From the NCBI GenBank assembly GCA_014529385.2, contig CM043944.1, positions 88,812,884 to 88,876,883 on the forward strand: a stretch of DNA of 64,000 nt. The letters are read 5' to 3'. Shown here piece by piece: positions 39,803-53,700 of the stretch (its first letter is position 1; every line of letters begins with the position of its first letter). The position numbers were made by a program, and so were the translations under genes. Below the pieces are notes generated by a model, which was given only the letters and a program-made list of their open reading frames with translations, ran no database searches and was not told the DNA's origin. This stretch comes from Adiantum capillus-veneris. Taxonomy: Eukaryota > Streptophyta > Polypodiopsida > Polypodiales > Pteridaceae.

Positions 39803-41390
39803 GTATTTGATGGCGAAGAGGGAGCAACCTAAGAGGATGAGGGCAAAGGGAGACATGGTTGAAGGAGCGCGAGCCCAAAATTGCCCATGTTTATCAAACT
39901 AAGCGGACCTTTGGCCTGCAGAGTCTGGTCTCCCTATGGACTCATGGAGAGCCCATCCTCATCATTCTGAGCAACGGCTACTCTTGCTACATGGGTGGAG
40001 ATGTAATGACCAATTAGCCAATAATTTCAAAACACGTCAAAATGGTGCTTCTAGGAAAAAGATGCCCATCACTGCTTATCCCTCTACTGAATGCCCACAA
40101 ACTCTATAATTTTAAATTTTACAAGCTACCCGTTACTAAGTCCTCAATTCTTGAAATGAGTGTCTTTTGTGTTTTGTTTTTGTAATAAGTGTCTTTCGTC
40201 TCCACCAATTAATCAAAAAATTATGTATTTTAAAAAAATAACCTCTCCTTTTTCATTAACAATAATGAAAATGAGAAAGCATCACTAAAGCTTCACTCCT
40301 TTAGGACAAACAAAAAGAAGTTATTATGAATTTTTAATTGATTGGTTTTAGATTTGAACTTTCAAGTAGTTCTTTTACGCTTCACTAAGTTTGCATTTAC
40401 AACATGTGGCTTGTTGTCAGTGTTAGAAAAAACCCGGGGTACAATGTAGTTTAATCGGTTAAAATCATAAATTCCCGGTTAGATTTTGAGATTGCCTTGA
40501 AAAAAACCAGCAAATTTACACAAGTTTTAGTGTAAATATTGACAAAAGCTTCAAATTTTGACAAAAAACCGGCTGAATTTCAAGTTTGCCCTTATTTCCT
40601 TCAATTAGTAAAAATGTATTTTTCGAGCCCTACTTGTTGTACATGGATAGGAGTTTGAGAGTCTAAACAAAGAGTGCCACATGTCAATAGGTCTCATTTT
40701 TTGATAAGATATGCATGCCAAGGCCAAAGGTTACATGGGTGTTGACGCTTGAGGTGAGAGGTGACAGGTCTGAGTGGTCTAAATTTTCTTTACAATAAAG
40801 TATAGCTACCTAAACATAAAAGATCATATGTTGAGCTCAATAAACGCAACATTCTCTCATGAATTGGTTCTTTTTTTTTTTAATCCAATCAATTTTGTTT
40901 AAAATAAAATGTAGCTATTTAATGAAACAAGGTGAAAATTCACTATGGCCTGCATAAGGCTATTGACAAGAATTTCTTGATAAAAAGCTTCTTCTAGAAA
41001 AATAGAAAGTGACACTATTATTTTTGAAAATGTAGTGTCACAATACAATATTATGTTTTTTTTTTAAAAAGTGTAGCAATGACCTGTGCATAAAAAAATA
41101 ATGTTTGACACGAACCTCAATGTCTCTCTTTAGAGCGAGGTACACAAATGTCAACACCGTGTCTGAAAGGCTTAAAAACATAATTTAAAATTATCATTAG
41201 CTTGTCACGTGACTTTAATCGATAAGCTTTTTCCATTAGTCTAAATTTGTACTCAAAAATTCACCCTTCACTAAGGATTCCTTATCTATACTAAGGATAA
41301 TGGGGGAGGAAATTTTGGTTCCTCCCAACTACCACGTGTCAAAAGCTCTTTTAAACGACGAGTGTGGCCTGCAACTCCGAGAGCACAACG

Positions 41391-41451
<61 letters not shown>

Positions 41452-44400
41452 TGGGCCCGTCAGCCTTACTAGTGTAATCTAAAAAGTCTATAAGTTCATC
41501 TGAATGCATGGATCCTATTCTAGTAGAGAGAGATTTGATTAGAGAAAAATTCTCTCACCATTCATTATGCAAAAGCCTACTACACCCTATTTGCGTGAAA
41601 GAGTCAAGACATATATATAAAACTTATTATCACACCCCTTTAATTTATTCACTCTATGACTATTTTTTTCATATCCCTTAATGAATAATACATTATATAC
41701 TTCTTTGTAAACAAGGTGATGGATCACTTTGGCTTTTTAAAATTAAAAATTGAAAAGAAAGTTATGAGGTTGTTGAACGAATGGGACCCATTTACAAACT
41801 AATAAAAGTATTGTATAACAAAAAGCTTAATAAAAGTACCTATTTTTAAAAACTATGAAACCGTAATTTAATTTGCACACTTTTCTCCCTTCTCTTGCAT
41901 GGCAGATTTTAACATGAAAAAAGTATATTATTTCAAATCAAAACTCTCATAAATTGCACACATGTGATATCCATACGCGTTACAAACTTACAATGTGTCT
42001 TCCCAAGGGTGCAATTTAGTGATTGATATGGGTAGGTTTCTTTTCTTGTACACATCACCACATAAATTGGATGCCTTAATGTAAGCCGCGGAGTCGTGCG
42101 TACATCCTCTCATCAAGTGACAAGTGTAATCTCTCAGTAGGGTGTGCGTACATCCTCTCATCAAGTGACAAGTGTAATCTCTCAATAGGGTGTTGTGCCT
42201 ATGTGAGCCTATGATGTTGGCATGATGCTTAACATGATCTCATGCTTATGCATTCCCCTTGCCTTTCTTTACCATTGTGAAGGAAGTGATTCCATTTATG
42301 TGGTTCTCCTTCCCCTTTTGCAAGAGTGCTCTAATTTTGGTGTGTCCTTATCAAGGTCACTCAATCCTCATGCAAAAGCATTTAGGTGAATGAACAAAAC
42401 GTTGAAAAGGCTACCACGGACACAAGTGACAAATGTAGCAAATATGAAAAGTATATGGACGAAAATGTAAAGTGCTTGAAAAGAAGATCTACTTCATGTG
42501 GGTCTTGGATTTGCACGAGCACTCAACTCTTGAAAGTTGAGGTAAACGTCATTGATACATAAGCTATAAGAGGGGTTTCCTATCTCACACAATTTATCCC
42601 CACCTCGATGCTCGACTCAAACTAGTGCTAGCAAAAAAAATTGCCTTTTGCACGTCTTTAATCGACTTGAAATGCAAAATCTTCGCCAGATTTCAAGCTT
42701 GTCTTCAAGAGAACTGATGAAAATTAACAAGTTTTAGTGTAAAAAATAGCAAGTGCTTTAAATTTTGACCTAAAAACCAAGAGGGTTCGAGCTCTACGAC
42801 GTTAAACACAATTAGGGATTGAGTTATATACAAATATTGTTTGTGATTTGTCGCTAAGTGGAGTGCTAGCTTAGCAGCTAGTGAATGGGATTCTATACAC
42901 TTATAATTTGTAGAAAGAAAGTGTCAACTTAGCTCCCCATGAGAAAACCCTCTAAGCTCGTGATGGAAGTGGATTAGTTGCACACGACATGTCTAAGTAG
43001 TTAGAACATGTGGAAAATGAAGCCCCGAGAGGGGGAAGGGGAAATGGAGCTTTCAAAGCCTGTTGCTAGGAAAGATATTCAATGATAGTTGGGCTGGTAA
43101 ACACCAACGTGAAGAATAAGAAAATGAAGAGACGACGTCATTATTGACTGCATTAGGAGAGTGGGGATCAAAGAAGAATGGGGGCCATGGGCGCCTAGGC
43201 AAGTCGAAGAAGAAGAGAGAAGCACAGTTGCTATAAATACGCTGAAGCCTTCTGCAATATGTCTTTATAAGCCTTAATGGTCATCTAAGCGATTGATTAG
43301 GGCTGCAGAGATATGGGCAGGGACTGCAGCTTTGAAGCTAGGCTTTCCCACACTAGGGCTGCACCATGCGCCGCTGAGAGCAGAGGAAATCATCACAACG
43401 TACTTGTCAGTGACGATGTTGTTTTCTACGTGGGGCAAAGCAGGAAGCCTTACAACGTCAGCGCCGAAAGCCTCACCAGGAGCTCTGCTTACTTCAGAAA
43501 TTTGTTGGGCAAGAGGAGAGGCGCAAGCGCTGCTTTACCTCCCGTGGTTATGGACTGCGAGGAGAGCGTCTTTGAGGGCTTGCTTCTGCTCATGAGATAT
43601 GGCGCTTGGGAGGCGCTGCCGCCTGTCTCCCACGCCCAGGCCTTTCGGCTGAAGAAGGAGGCAGAGCTCTACGGCGTGCAATACATCGACCCGCCGCCCA
43701 AGTCTCCCGACAGCCCGACCAGCAGTAGCCCCGACGGCAGCCCCAAGTCCTCTACAGAATCAGCACGCCCACCGGCTCCCCCCTGCAGACGGCTGTCCGG
43801 CCGTCTCTCCGTCGATGGCGTCCGCCTTTCCGGCACCACCTCCAGGCAGCTGGCCGAGTTTCCTACATTCCCGCTCGACCTCGCGGACCCCACAAAGCTT
43901 CTGCTTGTCAGCTGCATGGACGAAGAGAAGGCGCCCATCTACTCCTGCGACCACTGCTCCAGGGCGACGACGGCCGGTGCCGCTCGATCATCGTCGCCGG
44001 CGGCCACTCAATGGGCGCTTAGCTTCCACTTCAGGCATGCCTTCTGCACAGCTTGTGGACGGCCACCCACCAGCATGCCGCCCAAGCTCTTTGCGGAGAT
44101 GTTTACAACAGCTGCCGCCCAATATAGCCAGAGCACAACGCATGATCCGACGATCCCTTGCAAGCCGGCCGTGAATTGGTGGCTTGGTTCTGATTCCACC
44201 TGCTTGTTGCGCTTGGTGAGCAGTCCTGGCGGTGGGCCTGACGCCTGCAGCTCTGCCACTTGCAGCTCGGTCATTGCCAACGCCGCCTCTGGCCAGCATC
44301 CAGACACTGTTTGGGCAGCAACATTCTTCTACTCTCATGCTTTTTGCACTCGCTGCGGGCAGGCCGCCCACGGCTCTGCCCTCCTCAGCCTACTCCTTGC

Positions 44401-44832
44401 ACTTCGATATGGCGGCTCTTCCAAAGTTGGAGGCAGATCAAGCTTCAAAATCCCCTCACCCTCGTCGCCGGATGGATCCCGTAACAATTTTCCTTAGCCT
44501 TAGAAGTTTGTGAATAAAACAAGTAGGACAAGTAGAGGGAGAAGTCTCTTACACCCCTCACAATCCTACATTGTATAATTTCTCTGTCAATTGTGTTCCT
44601 CCAACAATTCTTGCTTGGTTGGCCTTTCCATAGTAGTAGATGTGTGAATTGGTGTAAATGTGCAAATAATTGTCATATTAGTTGATGTATAGAAAGACGC
44701 CTGTCTTTTTTTTAATAGTGATTGTGTAGAAACACACATGTCTACTTGCTCTACTTTTTAAAAGATAGAGCATAATCTTGTCTCTGCCCTTGCATGAGAG
44801 AGAGAAGAAACCTGCCTTTGCCTTGCACATGT

Positions 44833-44877
<45 letters not shown>

Positions 44878-47800
44878 CGACGAAGAAGAAGAAATTGCCT
44901 CTAACAGAGATGTCATGTGAACTCTAGAAAGACAGAGAGACCTTGAGGAGTGGTGAAAGAGATCTTGAATTGAGAGAAAGAGATAGACAGCCGCCCACTA
45001 TTTCGAGTGTAGTGAGAGGGAGATTGTAATAGGATAGTACATATGAATTTCTCAATATATATTTTTCTAAAGATAAATCAAAATAAACATGGAATTTTGT
45101 GAGACACATCCGTGAAAGAAACCATCTTTATAAAAAAAAAACATGCATGCATCTAATACTAAAGCACTAATCTTATGAGTGATGACTTTACTTCAACAAA
45201 TTTGCACGGCAAAAATTTCGCCTTTGAAGAGCTCCGAAAGGAAAAGCAAAATACTAGTTAAACTTTTTGCACTAAACGAACATTTTACATATATATCGAC
45301 CAATGTATGGCATGTACAACATGTCTCTCGGAAAACCCTTGATCTCATTGTGAATTCTCTCACCCATTTGAAGGCTTTGTACAAGGCCATATGCCTTCAA
45401 GCTACAACAATAGGTGATTAAATATGGCGAAATCCGACATCCCTTTGCACTTAGTTGAAATTGCCCAGAGTTGACTTGTCACAACCATGCTTGGGATATC
45501 CTTCAACCAATGTGTTGCAAAGTGGTGAAATTTCAGAAAGAAATCTTATCAAGAACTATTTGTGCTTTAGTAAGGGCTCGACATATTGCATACATATAGA
45601 CCAAACAATTGCCAAGCACAACATGTTTCTCCAACAGCCCTTGTCTAGCAATCTCATCGTGAATTTTGCCAGCCATGGAGAGGTCTTGCCCAAGGCTACA
45701 GGCCAATGTGCAAGCATAGGTGATTGCATTTGGACAAGGGTCATCCCTTTGTGTCTAGTTAAAATAGCCCAGAGCCACAACCATGTAGCATCATGCATCA
45801 ATAGACTATAGTCATGTTGGGTTTAAAGTTTAGAGTAAAAATAGCACACAGCCACAACCATGTTGGGGTTGGGTATATGTTTCAATCAACGCATTGCAAA
45901 AATATCATCAGGAACTTTACATGCTTTCATCAGGGCTCCACATTTTGTCGACATATAGAACAATGCATTGCCAAGCACAACATGTTTCTGTAACAACAGC
46001 CTATGCCTAGCAATGTCATTGTGAGTTCTAACCTCCATCAATATCTCAGAGCTTCCTTACCACAACCATACTAGGCTCCTGCAATCAACACTTTTTGACA
46101 GACTACATTTTGGATAGAAATTTCATATGTGTGTGTGGCGCACGTGTGCAGGTCAAAGGTTGTGTGAAGTTTTATGTGTGTGTGATTTTGCCTATCTATG
46201 GTCCCACATTAGGGAATTTGGGAGGTCATTTAAAGGGCCTTCTAAGAAAATACATTTTTTTTCCTTCTCTCTCTAGGAAATTGATGTGGTAAAAGAAATG
46301 GTGTCCTCATCAACCGTTCAAAAAGTGTACTTCAAAGTGGATTCTTTTGACAGAGTCATAACGGCTGTAATGATTGATGGATTGTCCCTTTTTAGTTATA
46401 TTGAATGCACCTCATCATATAGGAGGGAATTTCTTTTCCATACATTGTCTGTAGTAGGGAGTCTAGGGAGTAATGACACTATACTCTTTTGTTTCTTGAT
46501 TTTCTTGACTATGTATTCATGGCTTCTTCATCCACCCCCTCAAACCTTCTCACTAAACGACATAAATATCATCTACACGTTGATTTGAATCATGAATATG
46601 GTCCTTTATGCAAGCAAAATAAAACAAACACAATAGTAACACCCACGGAGAAAGAAAAACTCAGAGTAGAGGGAGCAAAACACATAGATTTATGGACAAA
46701 TGGCTCACTCTTCCTTTGAATCATATGACCAATGCCTCCTCTGCATTTGCAAATCCTACTACTTTATTGACCTTTGCAGGTGACAGACAGAATGAAATGC
46801 ATGGTTCACCATCAAGCAAATGAGATTGTACGACTTTCTAATTTGCATTGTGAGGACCCAAAAACCCTTTTGCAGCACACAAGAAATACACGTGTTGCAA
46901 GAAAAAGTGTGGAGCTTACAAAGGAAAGGTACAAGCTTAGGTGCTCATGTGCGAAAGAAGAGATTACAGAATCTTGAAACCTTGAAGGTTGGCTTTGGAG
47001 GTCTCAAGAGAAGAATCCAAGCATTGAGGTCAGGATTGTGAACCTTTTAGCTTATTTCACTTGTACATTGTTTTTTCTTATGTGTGTCATATTTTCTATG
47101 TAGACATGCTATATATCTAGACAAAGAAAACATAGATCCAAAGGCCAATATAGAAAAGCAGTTGAAGCCTTTGATAACAAGTGGTTTTGAAAAGGATATA
47201 ATGCATGATAAAAAGTATAAGATTTTACAGCGGGATGTTGTTATTCATTTTATTACGGAGAGTGCAGTGCCTACTAGTGAAATACAGGGCACACTTGACT
47301 CCCTTGGTGTGAGTAAGAGAGGATACTCAGCTATTCAGCAATCTATCTCCTCCATTTTTGTGAAGAATGGAATAAAGTCGAAACTTCTACCAACAACAAC
47401 AAGAATTTAAAAAGAGAGACTTCAATTGAACCATGCACAAATAGATTTCATTGGATGTTCATTTTATATTGATGGTATTTATAGATCTCAAGGAACAACT
47501 ATAACCTATGATGAGTACAATAATATCTTCATGAACCTCACTTTGTTGCAAACTAGAATGGTTGAGTTCTACAATGTAGCATTTGAAGAGACAGGTAGCA
47601 TTTTGTATTTTGTTTTGAAGCCTGATGAGTGTGAGATTCTCAAAGACAAGAATCTAGAATGAGTCACAATAACATTGATGAATAGGGCTCTTTCAAAATG
47701 CCCCACTGATGATCCTTCATACTTCAGTGTTCACTCAGAAAAAAACATATGGTGGCTTGGTGCTTTTCATGTATTCCATTTTCATCTTCTCTTTAGCTTT

Positions 47801-50531
47801 GGTGAGCCCTCTTGAGATTTAATTTTAGATTTAGTTTCACGTCTCATGAAAATTTAATCTTGAAGGTAAAGAAAGAAGACCACGACATTTTATATTGGGT
47901 ATTCCATCAAACCCCTATCCTTGATATCATTGGTAAACAAATGAATCAAGGAAAGGTGTTGGTTGTCAATGGGAGGGGAGACTTTCAAATCCAATCGCAT
48001 CTTGCAGGTGACCTTAAAACATTGAAGTGTATGTATAATTGTGGAATGGGTCATATAATAAAGGCTCCATGCTTGTATTGCATGCAGCCTGCAAAGCCGA
48101 TGGACCCAATATGGTGGAGAAAGGCTCCTACACTCGCCACAATGAGGATCCTAATTTCCACCCACTTCTTGATATTCCACTTGTCAATGTCCACATTTGT
48201 ACAATGCATGCTCTTTGCAGAATTGTGAAGAAGCTGGTATATCTGTACATTGAGTTTGATTGGAAAATCAAGAACTCAAAGAAATAGAAGGTTGGGGTAG
48301 AGGCGCTTGAACTTGTTTTTTCAGAGATAGGTCTCCGTGGGGGCAATGTGAAAATCTAGTGGGACGAGAAAAGGTCAACCAATGATAAAGATGTACCTTG
48401 CAAACCATCTATTGGTGGGGTCAAGGCACGTCGTTTTTTTATCAAAAACAACAAGCGTGAAAGATAAGAAGCTAACCAAGCCTGGAAGGATATATTAGTC
48501 CACTTATGTCAGGCAAATTTAGTTTTGGCAATGGAAAAATCTCCATATGGCAATGAAGGACCAGGAACCAACAACTTGCAATGCCAAGGGTGAAGTGTAG
48601 CATTCCATCGATGTGCTATTTTAGATGTGTGACAAAGATGAGTGGACACAATACGATCTAAACAAGTTTAAGGAGAATCTTCAGCTACTAAAGAAAGCAT
48701 TTAGGACAGCATGGATTGAAACTCAGATTACTCATTACATGGTATTGTTAAAGCACCCTTTTAAATGATAAGGGCTAAAGTTGTTTTAAATTCCTAACAA
48801 CTTGTTTTATTTACATCACCTCATTTTCAATCACTTACCATACTTCATTCAAAAGTGTGGAAACCCAGGTATATGGAACACCCAAGGCTTGGAAAAGTCT
48901 CGTTACATGGCCAGGGATGCATATTTCAGACACACACAACATGGTGGCTCTTGAGATTAGTTTGAAAGAGTTGTTTCAGTGGTTTTATCGCAGAATCCTT
49001 CATCGGTTGCGACAAAAACATACGGTATTGGATTGTTCGGCAACAGCACAAGCAATTAGGCATTTTCAACCAAGGAAAAGGAAACGAGTAGAGGCATTCA
49101 AAAACTCTAGTGCTCGTGAAGGCCAGAAAAAGTGGAGAGAGACAATGCAATATGTTAACCATAGGTGGATCAAGAGATTTTGATTTTAGGTCACAACATG
49201 TACAAGAGATGCCTAATGATATAATAGATACAGTACAAGTTCACAAGTCCCTCAACTTGATGACAGATAGTGGATATCTTTTGGCACATTACCCTTGTAT
49301 CATATCATTAAATGTTTTCCATAATCTAAGAGTTCATTTGGGTTTTGTTTCCCCAAAGTGAGTGCCATCGTTGTGTATTGTGTAATAATAAGTTGCACGA
49401 CCACCAGTGTACCCCGAACAGTATCCAAAACATTCTGTAGCAAAAACTTTGTCGACAAGAATACCTTTGTCTGCATTTTGTGGTAGCATTGGAGCGTGAG
49501 AGCATCTTGAGGGTGAATGTTGCAGTACTTTTCTCTTGGAACATTCCATTGTGAAAGACTAGTATGGGTGCCTCATAGAGTCTGGCAAGGAATTGTCCTA
49601 GTGATGCATCCTTGGGGGGTGCAATATGTAATCATGTTAATATATAACGTGAGTTCAAAAGGAGGGGTTTGAAAATGCAAAAAATTTAGGCAGTTTAACA
49701 GAGATACATTAAAATTAGGGGTTTTTGTATTCAATTCTGGAAAATAAATCATAAAATAAGGGGTCATTTTATTCATTCATACATGTTAAAAGAGGGATTT
49801 TTTTAATACCCCACGAACGCACGTTATATAGGGGGGTATTGGAGGGTGAACCCCTCGAGGCTGCATCCCTTCCACAATACTCTCTTGTCCGATGACGAAT
49901 GGTCAAAGAGTCACTAGTGAATTCATCTTCCGATGCTTCCAAGATTATTTCATGTTGCTTTCTAGTCTTCATGTCGTAGAATATGGGCTTCCCTTTAGCA
50001 TCCTTCATCTCGATCATTCCGGTACTCTAGTCCTGCGCTTAGCCTCCATAGCCATGAGCCATGGTCTTTCAACAATGATAGGGTAGCCCTCTCCTTTGTG
50101 TGGCATGACAAAAATGTCTACCTCCACTTTTGTGTTGAATACGGTGCCGGTTGGGGCATGCCTTCAACATCATTCTTCGATTTGTTGTCGCCATCGCATG
50201 TTTTGGTGTTGTTTGTCAATGCGTCAATCTCCATTCTCTTTTTTCCTACTACCTTCCTTCTTGTACGTGCCGTGTGTCTGCATTGTTGGTGCATATGTGA
50301 TTATGTGTGTGCGCTTATGCATGTAATGTATGTATGTGTGTGTACTGTATGTGCTTGTGTGTGTATGGAGAGAGAGAGAGAGAGAGAGAGCCGAATTTTT
50401 TTGCTTGAATTGACACAGAACGAGAGAGAGAGAGAGAGAGAGAGATGGTGAGAGAGGTGTGCGAGGTTGAGAGTGTGTGTATGTGTTTGTGAGTGTGTGT
50501 ATGGCAAGAGAGAGGGGGCTGAATTTTTGAA

Positions 50532-50582
<51 letters not shown>

Positions 50583-50652
50583 TGTGTGAGTGTGTGTGTG
50601 TGTGTGTGTAAAGAGAGAGAAAGAGAGAGATTTTTCTATTGGCCAGTGACAC

Positions 50653-50714
<62 letters not shown>

Positions 50715-53700
50715 GTCCATTACTGATAATGGAGGAGAGAGAGAGAGAGAGAGAGAGGGTGGTGCCAAGCTGGGGTGGCCCCCTCTATGAACGCAAGGGC
50801 GGGGGGGGGGGACCTACAACAACCAAAAACATTTGTGGTGGCGGCGACCTGTAGCAACCAAAAACGTTTTCTATTTTTATTTTTTAAATTCACCCCTCTT
50901 TGGGTTAGTTCCCACGGCCACGGATTTTGGAAGCCGGCTATCAACATGTGTAAAAGTAACTTTCCATAGTGAGCCAACTCTTTCTCATCCATTGAAGTAT
51001 GATCATACAAGTGAACTTCCTCCAACTCCCTTGAAATGTATGGCATATCAAATTGTTGAGTATCATGTTGCAATGTTTTTGTGCACGCATTCATATCCCC
51101 AAATACAATAACATCACCTTCTCCTTTGAAATAAGCAACATCCTCTTCTAAATCCAAAAAATGGATGATCTCTATCTATGCAAGCATAAAAGGGGGAATC
51201 ATGATGAGGAATGTAGCAACCGGCTACAAAAATGGTTGCTCAAGTTTTGGTGCCATAATTTTCACCCATACATAACGTTTGTACTTGTTGTCTTTCACAA
51301 TCGATACAAAATCTTCCAATCCTTTTGTAACCATACATGCTACCCCTCCTTGCCCTCTTCATTGCTTGAGATGCTTAGGCCACATCAATGAATGTACATT
51401 GTAATCCTCCAAGCAGTCAATGCTTTGTGTATCATGCTCCCAAGTTTCAACAAGAAGTACTCCATCAGCTTTGCTTGTTAGCTCATCGATGCCAACCCTC
51501 ACATTCCATGGGTATTCATTACAATTCCAAAAGCATATTTTCAATTGTAACTCGGCCTCATAGATCGCGCATCCCTATTTGCTCAAGAAACTTTCCTCCT
51601 CCTTGGGCACATTTTCTTGGTGAGAGATCTTCTTGTTTTTCTTATTCTTTTCCTCATATGCCTTGCAACTCATATTTTGTTGCTTAGTAGTGCAATCTTC
51701 ACATACAAAACATTTTGTATCCCTCAAATTGGATGTTCTCTCGAGTGAGGAGCTCCTTGCTTACCCACTCTGTGTGCTCCATAGACCATAACTTCGGACA
51801 TGCCAAAGTGGGTTTTGAAATTTTTTTTGATAACAATGGCAAGAGAAGGAGGTGTCTCTAACTTCTCTTTGGAAATTCCATGAATAAAAATGTCCTTGGA
51901 ACATCACTTTCGTTCCTTCAACTCCTCCACATCCACATTCTCAACATTCTTTGTTTGAGCCATAGCTTGCATGAGAGAGGAATTAGGAACCACATTGCTG
52001 CCACATACATCAGCCCTCCACATTCACATTCTCAACGTTCTTTGTTTGAGCCATAGCTTGCATGAGAGAGGAATTAGGAACCACATTGCTGCCACATACA
52101 TCGGCCCAAGACTTGTTTGTGCATACATTTTTCATGTCGCATACATCCTGGCTCATGGTGTTAAATTTCTCCTCTTTCAATACATGGTCATGCTCTACTT
52201 TGCTCATGTGCTCCTTCAAAGCATTCAAGCCCACAAGAAAGCGTTTACATTCCTTGACTTCCTCTTCAAGTTGCATCAAACGTATTGTTTGCATCTCAAG
52301 TGTCCTCTTGAGATTCTAATTCTCAACCACAAGAACCCTTAGAGTGCCATTCTCCATTGCAAGTGCCCGTAAGTCTTCACCTTGTTTGTTTACGATGATA
52401 CCAAAGTATGTCATGATCATGGTTTCCGATGGCCTTGGTTGAGTAGTTGTGTTGCTATCTCCACACTGAGGAGATTTTGGATCATTTTCTACAATGGTTG
52501 TGGACCTTGTTGAAGAAGAAGAACCCTTGTGTGTGCCAAAAGACATTGTATGTAAAATAAGAGATGAGAGTCAACTTTCCTAAAACTTTTCACTTTGGAA
52601 ATGTTGCTATAGAAACACCTTCCATAACTCTGAAATTTTTAATCTTTACATTAGTACGTAGAGGGCGTCGTGCTCTTTGATTGAGGAAGAAGTTATGATC
52701 AAAAGAGTGAATTGATGTCTTGTCATAATAATCAATATCTAATTCTCCTAAATGATTTTCTCATATTAAACTGATCATTTAATGTGGGGAAGTGCCAAGG
52801 GAGAAAAAGCTAGAATATTGGTTAAGTTAGCAGACCGGCCACAGTAGGGATCCAAAGGAGGGAAAATAGGGATCCAAAGGGGGGGCCATCTGCAAAAGAG
52901 CCATGTGAAACAATGGGCTAAAAAGACCCTAAGGTTCAGCCCATTAAGACTTCCAAAATGCTAAGGTTCCAAAATTCAAAGGTTGTGTCCAAAGGTCAAC
53001 CTTAGGGAAAATTGGATGCTTAGTGTGTGCCCAAAAAGTCTTTCTGCATCCCTACATGGGAGGGGGCGAGCCCCAAAGCTAGGGGATGAGAGAGAAAACC
53101 ACACACACACACACAGGCTCCCTTTACACAAAGGGAATGAGGGACACATGTCAGCTCCCTAGGCCAGATCCCCACAAGGTGTGCCCAATTCCTATTGGAA
53201 GACCCTTGAAGTGGACCAATGAGAATTAAGCTAGAGTAAATCTAGTTTAATTAATTTAAAAACATTTAATAAAAGAAACCAATAAGAATTAAGTGTCCTA
53301 GAAGACTATTGGGCAGTCTCCCAAGGGGTCCAATGAGCATTCAGAAGCCCCATGGCTTGCCTGATTCCTATTGGCCAGGAGGCAAAGGGGTCCAATGAGA
53401 GTTTAGTTTAATTATTTAATTATCTAAAGCTCTCACAAAAGGGGAAAGGGGGACACATGTCAGAAGGCTATCACTTATGCTGCTTAATTCCTATTGGCTT
53501 GACCTGGGGAGGTCCAATGAGGAAAAAGCCAGCCTAACTTAGCAGCTAGGGCTCGCCCAAGAGAGAGGGGGGGCTGATTTTTGCTTGGCATTCACTCTCA
53601 CACTCTCACACTTGACCATGTGTGAAGGGAAAAATACTCTATCTCCTCCCAAGCTTTAATGGAGAGCTCATCACCTACTCCAAGCTTGTGAGATAGAAGC